In this document: positions 38,566 through 49,038 of the stretch, piece by piece
How the letters are laid out: the number at the start of each line of letters is the position of its first letter
How positions within the stretch are numbered: position 1 is the first letter of the stretch
Assembly: GCF_012274265.1 (NCBI RefSeq)
Contig: NZ_JAANYY010000004.1
Span: 1-64,000, forward strand
Source of the DNA: Sphingopyxis microcysteis
GTDB taxonomy: Bacteria; Pseudomonadota; Alphaproteobacteria; Sphingomonadales; Sphingomonadaceae
Direction of reading: 5' to 3'
Length of the DNA stretch: 64,000 nucleotides
Notes under the pieces: model-generated
Database searches by the model: none
What the model saw: the letters and a program-made list of their open reading frames with translations, nothing else
Told to the model about the DNA's origin: nothing
Made by a program: the position numbers and the translations under genes

Positions 38566-39045
38566 CTATTTCGTCGCCGGGCGCGGTTTCATGTGCCACA
38601 GCGCGTTGACGATGATCCAGCGCTCGCCAAATTTCCCCATGTGGAAATAATCGACGAACCACGGCGTTTCGGCGCGCACCGCCGCCGTATTGCCCGCGAC
38701 GTCGAGGATCTTGCACGACCGGTTCCACTCGCTTTTGGGCGTCTTGAGCGCTCCCTCGCGCGTCAGCCCGACAAGTTCCTCGCGGCTCATGCGTTGCAGG
38801 CCGAGCCGCTCGTCGATGGTTTCGCCCAGCACGCGGCGCTTGGCGAGGTCGGGGTGCAGCGCGCGTTTGACGCGCTCGGGATCGCCCTCCAGCTGGCCGT
38901 CGACATAGTCGAAGCAGGTCGCCTCGATCGCCGCGAGGTCGGAAGGGGACGGGGGCGCCGCCGGAGCCGTGGCGGCAGCGGCGAGGGTAAAAAGGGTCGT
39001 CAGCATGGCGGCTCCAGCGTGCGCTACGTTTGTAGTGTGCGACAT
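38566..39045 (-). CDS. exported NTF2-like protein, lumazine-binding-like family
   Basis: The protein has 159 residues with an N-terminal hydrophobic export segment (the start may be the internal Met at residue 14). The mature part has the cone-shaped NTF2-like pattern: IEATCFDYVDGQLEGDPERV at the beginning and WFVDYFHMGKFGERWIIVNA at the end, which fits the putative lumazine-binding (Lumazine_bd_2) group. The ligand or enzyme activity is unknown. Confidence 0.75.
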   Translation of the reverse strand: MSHTTNVAHAGAAMLTTLFTLAAAATAPAAPPSPSDLAAIEATCFDYVDGQLEGDPERVKRALHPDLAKRRVLGETIDERLGLQRMSREELVGLTREGALKTPKSEWNRSCKILDVAGNTAAVRAETPWFVDYFHMGKFGERWIIVNALWHMKPRPATK

Positions 39046-39103
39046 ATGTAGCGCGATTCTGACAAGCGGTCAGTCGATGATCGGTGCGCCCGTGACCTGT
39101 CCG

Positions 39104-39499
39104 CTATTGGACGACGGGGCGCGATACCAGCAGCTGTTCTGCCGCTCGCGCCAGTTCGCTGACGTCACGTTTCCTGGCGACGCCGATCGAAACATTGCCC
39201 TGGGCAATCGGCATCAGCAGCATGGTAAAGTCACCATAGCCGACCGCGACATAGCGCAGCCCGCCGCAGTCCAGATTGCCGCGGCGTTGCGCCATAAAGA
39301 TCAGGCTGGGGTTGAGCAGATATTCCTCGAAGAAATTGGTTTGCGTGGTCGTGTCGGTTTCGATGCCGTCGGCGAGCCGCATGACGGTCTGGCCGTGCCA
39401 GTCGAGGGCGACATATCCGACCTCGCCCAGACCGAACAATGACCGGATCAAATCCTCGGCTTCGTCCGGTGCGGGCGCGTCATAGGTGGCTCGCGTCAT
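39104..39499 (-). CDS. roadblock/LC7-like small protein coupled to the MarR regulator
   Basis: The protein has 131 residues from ATG 39499, overlapping the MarR stop codon by four bases; the longer frame to 39829 is only the shadow of marR. The sequence (GEVGYVALDWHGQTVMRLAD, YGDFTMLLMPIAQGNVSIGV) has the alternating strand/helix pattern of roadblock/LC7 or profilin-like sensor domains. It probably works with the MarR protein, for example as a ligand or partner-sensing subunit; this is inferred only from the overlap and fold impression. Confidence 0.65.
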   Translation of the reverse strand: MTRATYDAPAPDEAEDLIRSLFGLGEVGYVALDWHGQTVMRLADGIETDTTTQTNFFEEYLLNPSLIFMAQRRGNLDCGGLRYVAVGYGDFTMLLMPIAQGNVSIGVARKRDVSELARAAEQLLVSRPVVQ

Positions 39500-40059
39500 C
39501 TCTCGTCTCCCTTTGCTGCTGGCTGCAGGCGGCGATCCTTCCACAGCGTTCGCGCTTTCGCTTCGACCGGACAGCCTTCGGCCTCGCACGCCGCGACATC
39601 GCATAGTCGGCAGTTCGCATAGGCATCGGTCATGTCCTCGGTCGCGTTCGCTAAAATCGCCTCCAATCCTTGACGCAGATGGGCCAGTTGTGCGGCATCC
39701 ATGCCAGCAAGCAGGGGGGCAAGCACCGCGCTCCGTGCGTCCACCAGGCGCGCATGGACGGCTTCGCCGACGTCGCTCAGCGAAAGTTTGACGACGCGTT
39801 TGTCGGCGGCGTCGGTGCGAAGCACCCACCCGCGACGAGACAGCCCATCGACGAGCCGGACGGTTGCCGAATGGCTGAGCCGCAAGCTTGTGGCGAGGCG
39901 GCGGATCGACTGGCCGGGGCGCATGGCAATCAGGACGATGGCCGCTCCGACCTGCGGACTGACCCCCGCCTTTGTCGCGGCCAATGTTTCGACCCGATCG
40001 CCGACCGCCAGCGCCGCTGCGCCAAGAAGATTTGCGATAAACATGTATGCATCATGCAT
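39496..40059 (-). CDS. MarR-family transcriptional regulator with C-terminal cysteine cluster
   Basis: The protein has 187 residues. The winged helix is clear at about 35-100 (SIRRLATSLRLSHSATVRLV, then the wing with LRTDAADKRVVKLSLSD). After the dimerisation helices a tail has cysteines at 150, 153, 158 and 163 (CRLCDVAACEAEGC), an arrangement able to hold zinc or an iron-sulfur centre or to react as a redox switch; classical MarR proteins lack it. A perfect palindrome covers the start codon (40046-40060), suggesting autorepression. It is followed by the overlapping roadblock-like gene. Confidence 0.88.
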   Translation of the reverse strand: MHDAYMFIANLLGAAALAVGDRVETLAATKAGVSPQVGAAIVLIAMRPGQSIRRLATSLRLSHSATVRLVDGLSRRGWVLRTDAADKRVVKLSLSDVGEAVHARLVDARSAVLAPLLAGMDAAQLAHLRQGLEAILANATEDMTDAYANCRLCDVAACEAEGCPVEAKARTLWKDRRLQPAAKGDER

Positions 40060-40060
40060 A
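40046..40060. promoter_or_regulatory. candidate MarR operator overlapping the regulator's start codon
   Basis: TATGCAT-C-ATGCATA is a perfect 15-base palindrome within an AT-rich patch, covering the ATG at 40057-40059. Size and place are those of a MarR autoregulatory site. The binding protein is inferred. Confidence 0.55.
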
Positions 40061-40185
40061 TATATGTGGCAGCGTCAATACGGGTTTGTCAGTTGCAGCG
40101 CGCACCGGTTGAGGGCGAAGAGCGCGGGGCAGAATGGCAACGGAAATGTGCAGCAAACCGCAAATGGTGAGCGGCTTAGGTTTTG

Positions 40186-40698
40186 TCAGGCGACATCCCC
40201 GTACAGCCGCCACCGGCCATGTTCGACATGGGTGGTCTTGCCGACGATGCTTTCGGTCAGGATGATCTCGTCGACCGTCCAGCCGATCGGCGGCATTTTT
40301 TGAGCATTCAGCCGGTCGCCGCGATAGTTGATCGTGATGTGCGGTTCGGGGGTGGTGCCGTCCATGATCGGCGCCTTCGCGGCGAGCAGATGGTTGACCA
40401 GCGCCTTCTGAAACGCTCGCGCCTCGGCCAGCGGATCGCGCGTGCGCAGCGTCACCGCCTTGCGGTTCTCGATCCGGTCGAAACGGAGCGGAAAGGCCGC
40501 CGCGGCGAAGCCGTCCAGCGCGGCGATGGTCGCGGGCAGCCACTCGGGCGGCGCATAATGCAGGTCGTAGAGCGAGATGAGCGTGACATGGAGGAGGTCG
40601 GGGCCTCGCCCGGGGTCGTTGCGCGGCAGCGCGACGATCTGCGCCCGCACCTCCGGCGGTGGCTTGGCCATGACATAGAGGGGGTTTCGAGCGCGCAT
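40186..40698 (-). CDS. 2'-5' RNA ligase / 2H phosphoesterase family protein
   Basis: This is a LigT-like 2H phosphoesterase of 170 residues if started at ATG 40698 (MRARNPLYVMAKPPPEV), the position where family members begin; a TTG at 40746 would add 16 unconserved residues. The two catalytic H-x-T motifs are present: H37-T39 (HVTL) and H120-T122 (HITI). Enzymes of this family act on 2',5' or cyclic phosphate bonds in RNA or nucleotides; the natural substrate is unknown. It lies beside the low-GC gene at 40784, transcribed away from it. Confidence 0.87.
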   Translation of the reverse strand: MRARNPLYVMAKPPPEVRAQIVALPRNDPGRGPDLLHVTLISLYDLHYAPPEWLPATIAALDGFAAAAFPLRFDRIENRKAVTLRTRDPLAEARAFQKALVNHLLAAKAPIMDGTTPEPHITINYRGDRLNAQKMPPIGWTVDEIILTESIVGKTTHVEHGRWRLYGDVA

Positions 40699-40783
40699 TA
40701 CGGGGGTGTAGCATGGTGTGCGGGCGATTGCGGATATAGTTGTCAAAGATTAGTTCTGCATCGCCGACAACTTGGAAAGCGCT

Positions 40784-42559
40784 ATGGTACTCCCCGATAA
40801 CTGGTTCCGCTATCCCGACTTAAAGAACCGGAAAGTTGCCGACGCGGTTTGGATACCTCTCCGTGCGTCCGAAAATCTTCGTTCGAGAGGTGAATATGGT
40901 GAGCTTGGATATCTGCGCGAGTCATTCTGTTGTGGAAGCTTGGCAGTCTATCTGGCTCACCGCGAAGAGGGCGACAAGCTTGGCTGGATGGATATCGGGT
41001 TAATACACGAGATCGGTAGCTACGCGGATGACACAGCATACAAGGCGGCGGATGAATACTGGACTGATTGGCCTGCCGACCACGCGACCGGCATAGAATT
41101 GGTTTTACCTCAAAGCTTTGGTTGGGATCACTTGCCCGAATGGCATTTGCACCAGGATTTTGTTGTCGCATTAAGACTGATACGAGAAGGCGATACTTGG
41201 CTTCGACCTGAAGAGGGGTACGTCGATGTGGTTCGTCTCATAAGAGATGAAGACGGTTACCCACGGCGCATTGAAGCACGAGCAGATCATCTCAGGGACT
41301 ATTTAGCGGCACGGAATATGGCTTTGCGGCTTGTTTGGTATCGTGACCGAGATGCAATCCTCGAAGACACCAGCCGGTTTGGCATCACATCTGAAGAGGA
41401 GGACGAAGACCACCCCAACTTCCGATGGGTCGGGCGCAATTTTCCTATCCATGAAGGTTCGGGAGATCGGCTCGGTTCCCAAACGGCCGTGTTTCACGTC
41501 TGGCGAACCGACGTTGACCCGGATGCGGACGTGCCCGTCTTTGGCGACGAGGCCGAAGAAAATACCGACTATTCGTCTCGCACATTTTCACGGGAAGGGG
41601 CGACGGTTTATCGGGTGGAAGGTGAAATCTGGGCAGAAGAATGGGTCGAGCCTGCCGAAAATAGTCCGCGCATTCGGCGTGACAAGGTCGCATCAAGCGC
41701 CGCGTTTATTGTTTCTGCTTCCGGTGAGACACAGACCGCAGATGACTTGAACAACGAAGATATCGGGAAATACCTTTGGTTTAGGCCAGATGTGATCCCG
41801 GATATGATTGCGCGACGTGGAGTGAAGCTGGCTTGGTACACATTAGATACCGCCGGCTTGGAGCTTTCGTCGGGCTATCGAGTGCATTTCGGTGTAAACC
41901 GGATCGGCCTCGTAACTGTTTATGCTTACGATATTGCGCGGTTACCGGAATGGCAGCGGCGGATCTGGCAAGGATTCAATGTCTCACCTGAAGGAGGTGT
42001 TTCTAAAGAGTTGCTTGATGCGCAAATGAAGGCGCGTCCCGCGGGGACTATGGCGCCAGAGGCGCATCTGGCCGAAGCATTGCAAGACATAGACGACAAA
42101 TTTGCCGCCCGATTTGGCGCTCATTTATTTCGCAAACATGAGTCTCATGCCAGTATTTTGGCTTCCGTTCATCGATTTAGAGCGTTGGACCAAAACGGCG
42201 TTTTTGCCCTCGCGAAGGATATTTCGCGTCTTATTGTCGAAGCCATCGATGTTGCCGAATTGCATCGCATAGCTCCGCCTGAAAAGGGTGCTGGCGGGAC
42301 GGGCTCAATGAAATCATTGGAGCGAGTGCTTTCTACAATTGCTCCTGCGCCAGAAGCGCGTAGCGCCCTAACGCGTCTTGTGGGCATATACGAACTCAGG
42401 GGCGCGGACGCCCATCTTCCATCCTCGGCTCTTGACGAAGCCTTTGAATTGGCGGGCGTCGACCGGGCCGCCGCTCCTCTCGATCAGGGACTGCAAATGT
42501 TACTTAGGACGATGCAGGCACTCGTTGGCCTGCATCGTCTAATCATTGCCAGTACTTAG
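40784..42559 (+). CDS. unknown 591-residue protein with HEPN-like C-terminal motif (possible defence gene)
   Basis: I cannot assign this to a named family. The start is ATG 40784 with GGAAAG upstream; TTG 40772 is also in frame. The N-terminal ~400 residues are rich in Trp, Asp and Glu (LGWMDIGLIHEIGSY, FGWDHLPEWHLHQDF) with no membrane segment or signal peptide. The C-terminal ~110 residues look helical and contain R539-GADA-H544, the Rx4H pattern of HEPN ribonucleases, in the context LVGIYELRGADAHLPSS. Base composition is clearly lower in GC than that of all neighbours (32 of 60 in one line counted by eye), and codons such as TTA, ATA and AGA are frequent. It stands alone between ligT-like and thiC genes. 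A stand-alone RNase of an abortive-infection or toxin type is a reasonable guess. Confidence 0.8.
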   Translation: MVLPDNWFRYPDLKNRKVADAVWIPLRASENLRSRGEYGELGYLRESFCCGSLAVYLAHREEGDKLGWMDIGLIHEIGSYADDTAYKAADEYWTDWPADHATGIELVLPQSFGWDHLPEWHLHQDFVVALRLIREGDTWLRPEEGYVDVVRLIRDEDGYPRRIEARADHLRDYLAARNMALRLVWYRDRDAILEDTSRFGITSEEEDEDHPNFRWVGRNFPIHEGSGDRLGSQTAVFHVWRTDVDPDADVPVFGDEAEENTDYSSRTFSREGATVYRVEGEIWAEEWVEPAENSPRIRRDKVASSAAFIVSASGETQTADDLNNEDIGKYLWFRPDVIPDMIARRGVKLAWYTLDTAGLELSSGYRVHFGVNRIGLVTVYAYDIARLPEWQRRIWQGFNVSPEGGVSKELLDAQMKARPAGTMAPEAHLAEALQDIDDKFAARFGAHLFRKHESHASILASVHRFRALDQNGVFALAKDISRLIVEAIDVAELHRIAPPEKGAGGTGSMKSLERVLSTIAPAPEARSALTRLVGIYELRGADAHLPSSALDEAFELAGVDRAAAPLDQGLQMLLRTMQALVGLHRLIIAST

Positions 42560-42594
42560 TCCATTTCATCGAGGCGCAAGTCCGCCGTCTCTGC

Positions 42595-44520
<1,926 letters not shown>

Positions 44521-44551
44521 TCACGCCCCGTTTCGCTTTGGGGTGAAGCCG

Positions 44552-44643
44552 ACCCTCCCTCCGCCGGTATTACCCGGATCAGGTTCAACGGGTCGCGGTC
44601 TATTCCGCTCTCAACCTGCGTTTGCGCGGCAGGCTCCCCGGGG
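44552..44643 (-). ncRNA. TPP riboswitch (THI element) upstream of thiC
   Basis: On the minus strand the conserved blocks occur in order: GGGGAGCC, a GTTGAGAG block (usual CTGAGA with C to T), GACCCGTTGAACCTGATC, and GGTAATACC followed by GCGGAGGGA. It ends 67 bases before the thiC start, enough for an expression platform that could form a terminator or hide the ribosome site. Confidence 0.93.
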
Positions 44644-44690
44644 ATGGCCAAGATGTAGCGGGCCGGTGCGTCGCTGTCGAGCGTTGCCGC

Positions 44691-45599
44691 TCATTTCGTA
44701 GCGGCGGCGCGGAAATCATGGACGAATTCACCGGGGGTGCGGCTGTCGTAGCTGCGTTGAAGGACGCATTTGCCGTCATCGCTCTTGCAGGCCGCCGTTG
44801 CGATGCGGGCGGCGCGTTTGGCGTTGCGTTCGACGACGAGACCCCAGTTCTTGTCGGTCCGGTAGGACTGGATCAGCCCGTTCGCCACCCAGGTGGCGAC
44901 CACGCAGGTCTGGCCGGTGGCGCGGCCGCACGCCGCCAGCGCCGCGTCGTTGGCGGCGGTGAGCTGCGGGTAGCCGCTCGCGATAAAGGCGCGCGCATAA
45001 TCCTTTTGGTCCGCCGCCCAGGCGGCGCTGGCGTAGCGCTTGCGCGCGGTGGCCAGGTTCGGCGTATGGCCGGATTTGCCCGCGTCGAAGCTGTGCAGCA
45101 CCTCGCACGGCAGTTGTTGGGCAAGCGAACAGTCGGCGAGCACCCGCTTGCGCTCGGCGCCGCCTTCGCCGTTCCAGCCGCGGTACAAGGTTCCCTGATT
45201 GTCGCGGATGATCGTCATCGACGAATTATACCATTCGCCGATCGAGGTGCAGCCGCCGCCCATCGCGCGGTTGCAGGCTTCGAGCGCCAGATGTTCGGCA
45301 AAGCCGGAACTAAATCTTTTGCCCGCCATCCAGACGTCGTCGACGTCGGGGTGCCACGCCACCGAGCCATAGACATAATAGGCGCCGCCGCCCCCGCCGC
45401 CCCCGCCGCCATCACCTCCGCCGCCGGTGCGTTCGCACACCGGCACCGCGGCGATGCCGTGGCTGCCGCCCGATACCCCGACCTGCACCTCGCCGGGGCC
45501 GGGGCCGCCGGGGCAGGGATAAGCGGCGCGGGCAGGCTGCGGCATCGCGGCGAGCAGCGCGGCGAAAAACAGGCCAAGACACAGGAGAGAGCGGATCAT
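44691..45599 (-). CDS. secreted DUF4189 protein, copy 1
   Basis: The protein has 302 residues from ATG 45599 (signal peptide SLLCLGLFFAALLAAMPQPA then RAAYPCPGG); the frame extends upstream to 45641. The mature start AYPCPGGPGPGEVQVG is shared with the two other copies in this region. A glycine-rich linker follows (a run of nine Gly), then two DUF4189 modules: one at YGSVAWHPDVDDVWMAG..CNRAMGGGCTSIG, a second at AAWAADQKDYARAFIASG..CGRATGQTCVVA. The cysteines are paired, fitting an oxidising location. The C terminus LQRSYDSRTPGEFVHDF is conserved among copies. The function is unknown. It is directly downstream (10 bases) of copy 2, probably an operon. Confidence 0.85.
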   Translation of the reverse strand: MIRSLLCLGLFFAALLAAMPQPARAAYPCPGGPGPGEVQVGVSGGSHGIAAVPVCERTGGGGDGGGGGGGGGAYYVYGSVAWHPDVDDVWMAGKRFSSGFAEHLALEACNRAMGGGCTSIGEWYNSSMTIIRDNQGTLYRGWNGEGGAERKRVLADCSLAQQLPCEVLHSFDAGKSGHTPNLATARKRYASAAWAADQKDYARAFIASGYPQLTAANDAALAACGRATGQTCVVATWVANGLIQSYRTDKNWGLVVERNAKRAARIATAACKSDDGKCVLQRSYDSRTPGEFVHDFRAAATK

Positions 45600-45609
45600 C
45601 GTTCGACCT

Positions 45610-46578
45610 TCAACGGGGCGCGGGGTTGAATTCATGTACAAAATCGCCCGCGACGCGGCTGTCGTAGCTGCGCTGCAATTCGCAGCGCTGGCGGTGCCGT
45701 TCGCAATTCACCTGCGCCGCCTGCGCCGCGCGTCTGGCGCTGGTTTCGACGGTGGCGCTCTGTTCATTGTCGTCGCCGAGGCGATAGGGCTGGATCACGC
45801 CATTTCCGACCTGCGCGAGGATGGCGCAGCGCCGCTTGGTCGCCGCAGCGCAGGCCGCGAGCGCGCGGCGTCCGGCGGCCGCCGCATCGGCCTGGCCGCT
45901 GGCGATGTAGAGGCGGCTGTCGAACCCGTCGGTGCCATCGACCCACGCGCCCGCGGCGTAGGATTTTCTGACCGCGGCTGGGGCGGGCGCGTGCCGCCGC
46001 CGACCCGCCGGGAAGGTGCCGAGTATCTCGCATGGCAACAGCTGCTTGGCGCTGCACGCGGCGAGCGTGGCGGCGCTGTGGACGCCTTGTTCGCCATCCC
46101 ACGCCGAGATCAGCCCGCCGTACCGGTCGCGCAAGATTGTCATCGCCGAATTATGCCATGTGCCGATCGAGGTGCAGCCGCCGCCCATGGCGCGGTTGCA
46201 CGCCGCCAGCGCTTCGCCTTCGGCGATGCTCGCGGCGCCGCTGTTGCCGACCATCCAGACGTCGGCGGCATCGGCGTGCCACGCGATCGAGCCATAGGTG
46301 TACGTCGCGCCGCGCGGCACCATCACGGAGCCGTCCGGCGCGCCGAGGTCGCCCGGCGCATCGCCCGTACTGCCGACGCGGTTGCACAGCGGCAGGGTGG
46401 CAATGCCATGGCCGCCGTCGGCCATGCCGACCTGGACCTCGCCGGGGCCGGGGCCGTTCGGGCAGGGATAGGCGGCGCGGGCAGGCTGGGCGAGCGCGAG
46501 CAGGAAAAGGACCGCCGCGGCGATGCGCGCCAGAAGAAGGGGCCAGCGAGCAGCGCGAGCGGCGGTCGAGGGTCTCAT
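45610..46578 (-). CDS. secreted DUF4189 protein, copy 2
   Basis: The protein has 322 residues. It has the same layout as copy 1: signal peptide (LLLARIAAAVLFLLALAQPA), AYPCPNGPGPGEVQVG, a linker that here is not polyglycine, DUF4189 module one (YGSIAWHADAADVWMVG..CTSIG) and module two (GAWVDGTDGFDSRLYIASGQ), ending YDSRVAGDFVHEF. Module two is closer to that of copy 3 (49039-49941) than to that of adjacent copy 1. It is first gene of a pair with copy 1 and divergent from the lipoprotein gene. Confidence 0.85.
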   Translation of the reverse strand: MRPSTAARAARWPLLLARIAAAVLFLLALAQPARAAYPCPNGPGPGEVQVGMADGGHGIATLPLCNRVGSTGDAPGDLGAPDGSVMVPRGATYTYGSIAWHADAADVWMVGNSGAASIAEGEALAACNRAMGGGCTSIGTWHNSAMTILRDRYGGLISAWDGEQGVHSAATLAACSAKQLLPCEILGTFPAGRRRHAPAPAAVRKSYAAGAWVDGTDGFDSRLYIASGQADAAAAGRRALAACAAATKRRCAILAQVGNGVIQPYRLGDDNEQSATVETSARRAAQAAQVNCERHRQRCELQRSYDSRVAGDFVHEFNPAPR

Positions 46579-46754
46579 GCGCCGGCATCATAGGGTTTGC
46601 CGCGCCGGATGGCGCGATGCCACGGGGTACTGGTACAATCGGGCGGTGCGACGGACGGGCGATTGCTGTGTTAGGCTAGAGCCCTTATCCCGGGACGCAA
46701 TCGGGCAGCGGCAGCGCCCCGAACCAACAACCAACGCACATGGAGCCAGCGCCG

Positions 46755-47453
46755 ATGATCAAACCCCGTTTCAAGCGACGGCAGCTGTCGCTGGCCACGC
46801 TGGCGCTGTTCGCAGTGGCGGCGTGCGGCGGCGAAGCGGCGGGAACCGCCGATGCGGCGGACAGCGCGGCGCCGAGCGCAGCGTCGCAGGCCGGTGACGG
46901 GGCTGTGGTTGCCGCGACCGCCGCCAGCGGCGCCGCGGAGCAGGCGATGACCGAAAGCGACCGCCTGTTCCTCGACATGGCCGATGGCGCCTGCAACGCC
47001 GTGGATTTTTCGTCCTTTTTCAAGGCATTCTCCGGATCGTGGGCGGTGCGCGCGAAATATACCGCGGCGACCGTCTCGCACGGGATGACCGGCAAAAGCC
47101 GGTCCTTGCCGCGTCGCGACTATCTGGCCCTGAACGACTTCCCGATTAGCCCGATGGATTATGATTATGTCACCGCCGCGTCGGCGGCGGCGTTCGAGGG
47201 CAAGCCCGATGCATCGTGGCGCGACCTGTCGTACGTCCAGCTGGAGTTCAACACCGCGAACGACAACCGCCGCCGGGTCGACTGGCTGCCGGGGATTTTT
47301 CAGAAGCACCAGACCCCGCCGCCGCCCGAGCTGGAAGAAGGGCTGGGCGATCTGGTGCGCGCGACGGGCGGCGGCGGGACGTTGCTGTTTTTCCCGACCG
47401 AGACATGCTGGGAACTGGTCGAGGATGTCCGCAACCCGGCGCCGCAGCGCTGA
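46755..47453 (+). CDS. putative lipoprotein of unknown function
   Basis: The start is ATG 46755, preceded at 10 bases by GGAG; ATG 46740 is in frame but lacks a site. The 232-residue product has a lipoprotein signal (LATLALFAVAAC) with the lipobox cysteine followed by GG, so it is likely retained or sorted by the Lol system. A low-complexity Ala/Gly linker (about 25 to 65) leads to a domain without family recognition (DGACNAVDFSSFFKAFSGSW..YVQLEFNTAN). It lies between the DUF4189 genes and the cupin gene, convergent with the latter (17-base gap). Confidence 0.75.
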   Translation: MIKPRFKRRQLSLATLALFAVAACGGEAAGTADAADSAAPSAASQAGDGAVVAATAASGAAEQAMTESDRLFLDMADGACNAVDFSSFFKAFSGSWAVRAKYTAATVSHGMTGKSRSLPRRDYLALNDFPISPMDYDYVTAASAAAFEGKPDASWRDLSYVQLEFNTANDNRRRVDWLPGIFQKHQTPPPPELEEGLGDLVRATGGGGTLLFFPTETCWELVEDVRNPAPQR

Positions 47454-47470
47454 TCGGGCCGCGTTACCGG

Positions 47471-47968
47471 TCAGGCATGATCGAGCACATCGGCGCCGTT
47501 TGCGGCGAGCCGGGTGCGCTTGTCGTAATCGCCCAGCACCGCCTTGGTCAGTCCGAAATCGGTGATCGCCAGGATCACCAGCTCGTCGGTGGGTGACAGG
47601 TTTTTCGACTGGTGGAACACCCAGCGCGGGACAAAGGCGAGGCCGCCGGGGTTCAGCGTCAGCGTGGCGTCGCCGATGCGCACCTCGGCGGTGCCGCTGA
47701 TCACATAGAAGAGTGATTCATGCGCATGCTTGTGCAGTTCGTTGTTGCACCCCGCGGCGATCCGTACGACGCGGGCATCGAACGCCTGGGTGCCGGGAAA
47801 ATCGAGCACGTCGACGGCAAAATCGATCCCCAGCTTGGCGTTGCAGTTGCGATAAATCTGTCGGTGGCTGTTGCCCGGATCGGCGTGGAATGCGGCGACC
47901 GGCGCGTCGGTGGCGAGCGGCTGGCGCGCCTCGATATTCGTGATGAGGGCGAGAAGGTCGGGGTTCAT
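47471..47968 (-). CDS. small cupin-domain protein
   Basis: The protein has 165 residues from ATG 47968. It has the cupin metal-binding motifs: HKHAHESLFYVISGTAEVRIG (histidines about 79-83 and Glu) and the second-motif region PGGLAFVPRWVFHQSKNLS with a late histidine. It probably binds iron or another metal and acts as an oxygenase, isomerase or sensor. It lies 71 bases downstream of the diiron-type gene at 48040 and is probably co-transcribed, which suggests a common pathway. Confidence 0.8.
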   Translation of the reverse strand: MNPDLLALITNIEARQPLATDAPVAAFHADPGNSHRQIYRNCNAKLGIDFAVDVLDFPGTQAFDARVVRIAAGCNNELHKHAHESLFYVISGTAEVRIGDATLTLNPGGLAFVPRWVFHQSKNLSPTDELVILAITDFGLTKAVLGDYDKRTRLAANGADVLDHA

Positions 47969-48039
47969 GCGGATATTGTCCTGTTGAAGCGCGGGGCCGC
48001 GCGGCGATGCCATCGCCGCGCGGCCCCGCGTCGGATCGG

Positions 48040-48801
48040 TCAGACGGCCATCGCCAGGGCGGGGCGTTCGGCGCGCGCCATCGCGCGTTCGTAGAGCCAG
48101 TCCCAAAAGGACGAGCGCAGCGACAGCGCCTTGATCATCCCGCGGCGCAGATCGCCCTTGCCCGTCGGAGTAGCGGCGAACGCCAGCGAGATGTCCTCCA
48201 GCGCCTCCTGATGATGATCGTCGACCGCGGTGTGCAGCGGGAAGAAGACCGTGTCGCGCGGGTGAAGATCGGTGCGCGCGATCGCGTTGACGAAGGGGAG
48301 ATAGATGGTGCTGACGATATTTTCGGTGCCGAGCCCCAGCGCGCCGAGCGCTTCGGCGGCCGAACCATGGGTCAGCGTGGCCAGAAAGGATTCGCGCCAG
48401 CACACCAGTTCGATCGCGTCATCTTCGGGGACATAGGCGGCGGTGATGCCGGTGGCCTCGCGAAAGCGGCGGAACAATTGGGGGTGCGGAATGCCCTCGA
48501 TCCATTCGCGTTCAACCCCGACCGCGGCGAGTTCGGCATATTCCTCGTCATCATAAATGCCCGATTCTTCGGTCAGATTCTGAAGCAGGCTATGGCGATG
48601 CGCCGGGATTTCGAGTTTGGAGATTACGGTGGTCAGATAGCGCGGGAAGTGTAGCGAATATCCGTAATAATGTTCGGCAAAGTCGCGCAACGCCCAATCG
48701 GTATCGGGAAAATCGCCGACATCAAGTGCCGCAAGATAAGGGTGATTTACAGCGCGATGGCTCAGTGATTCTTCGATAAGATCCTTGATGCAAACAGTCA
48801 C
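48040..48801 (-). CDS. haem-oxygenase-like iron-containing redox enzyme (HDO superfamily)
   Basis: The protein has 253 residues and starts at GTG 48801 with a perfect AGGAGG site (48806-48811). The all-helical sequence shows the ligands of haem-oxygenase-like diiron oxidases: E78/E79 in NLTEESG, H106 in PHPQLFRRF, a middle glutamate (E150 or E160) and H190-x3-D194-x2-H197. Family members cleave or oxidise fatty acids, amino acids or pterin-type compounds, and some are PqqC- or CADD-like. The product here is unknown. The adjacent cupin gene is the best hint. The upstream region (48820-48870) is unusually AT-rich and likely holds the promoter. Confidence 0.8.
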   Translation of the reverse strand: MTVCIKDLIEESLSHRAVNHPYLAALDVGDFPDTDWALRDFAEHYYGYSLHFPRYLTTVISKLEIPAHRHSLLQNLTEESGIYDDEEYAELAAVGVEREWIEGIPHPQLFRRFREATGITAAYVPEDDAIELVCWRESFLATLTHGSAAEALGALGLGTENIVSTIYLPFVNAIARTDLHPRDTVFFPLHTAVDDHHQEALEDISLAFAATPTGKGDLRRGMIKALSLRSSFWDWLYERAMARAERPALAMAV

Positions 48802-49038
48802 ACGACCTCCTGAGTGATTTTGGGGGAAATTATATTTTATACACTTTGTTTATATTCTTATGCCCCGGAGGATGATTTCTATATCCGCGCCCCTTGGTCG
48901 ATGAAAACCGGGCCAAAGACCCGGGTCATTATATTGGTGTCGGCAATTGGCGCGCAGGCGCGCAGGCGCCCGAGTCCTGCCCTGCGCGGTGTTAAGGGTT
49001 CCGGGTGCAGCGCCGGGCGTTGCCCCGGCGCGCGGCGG

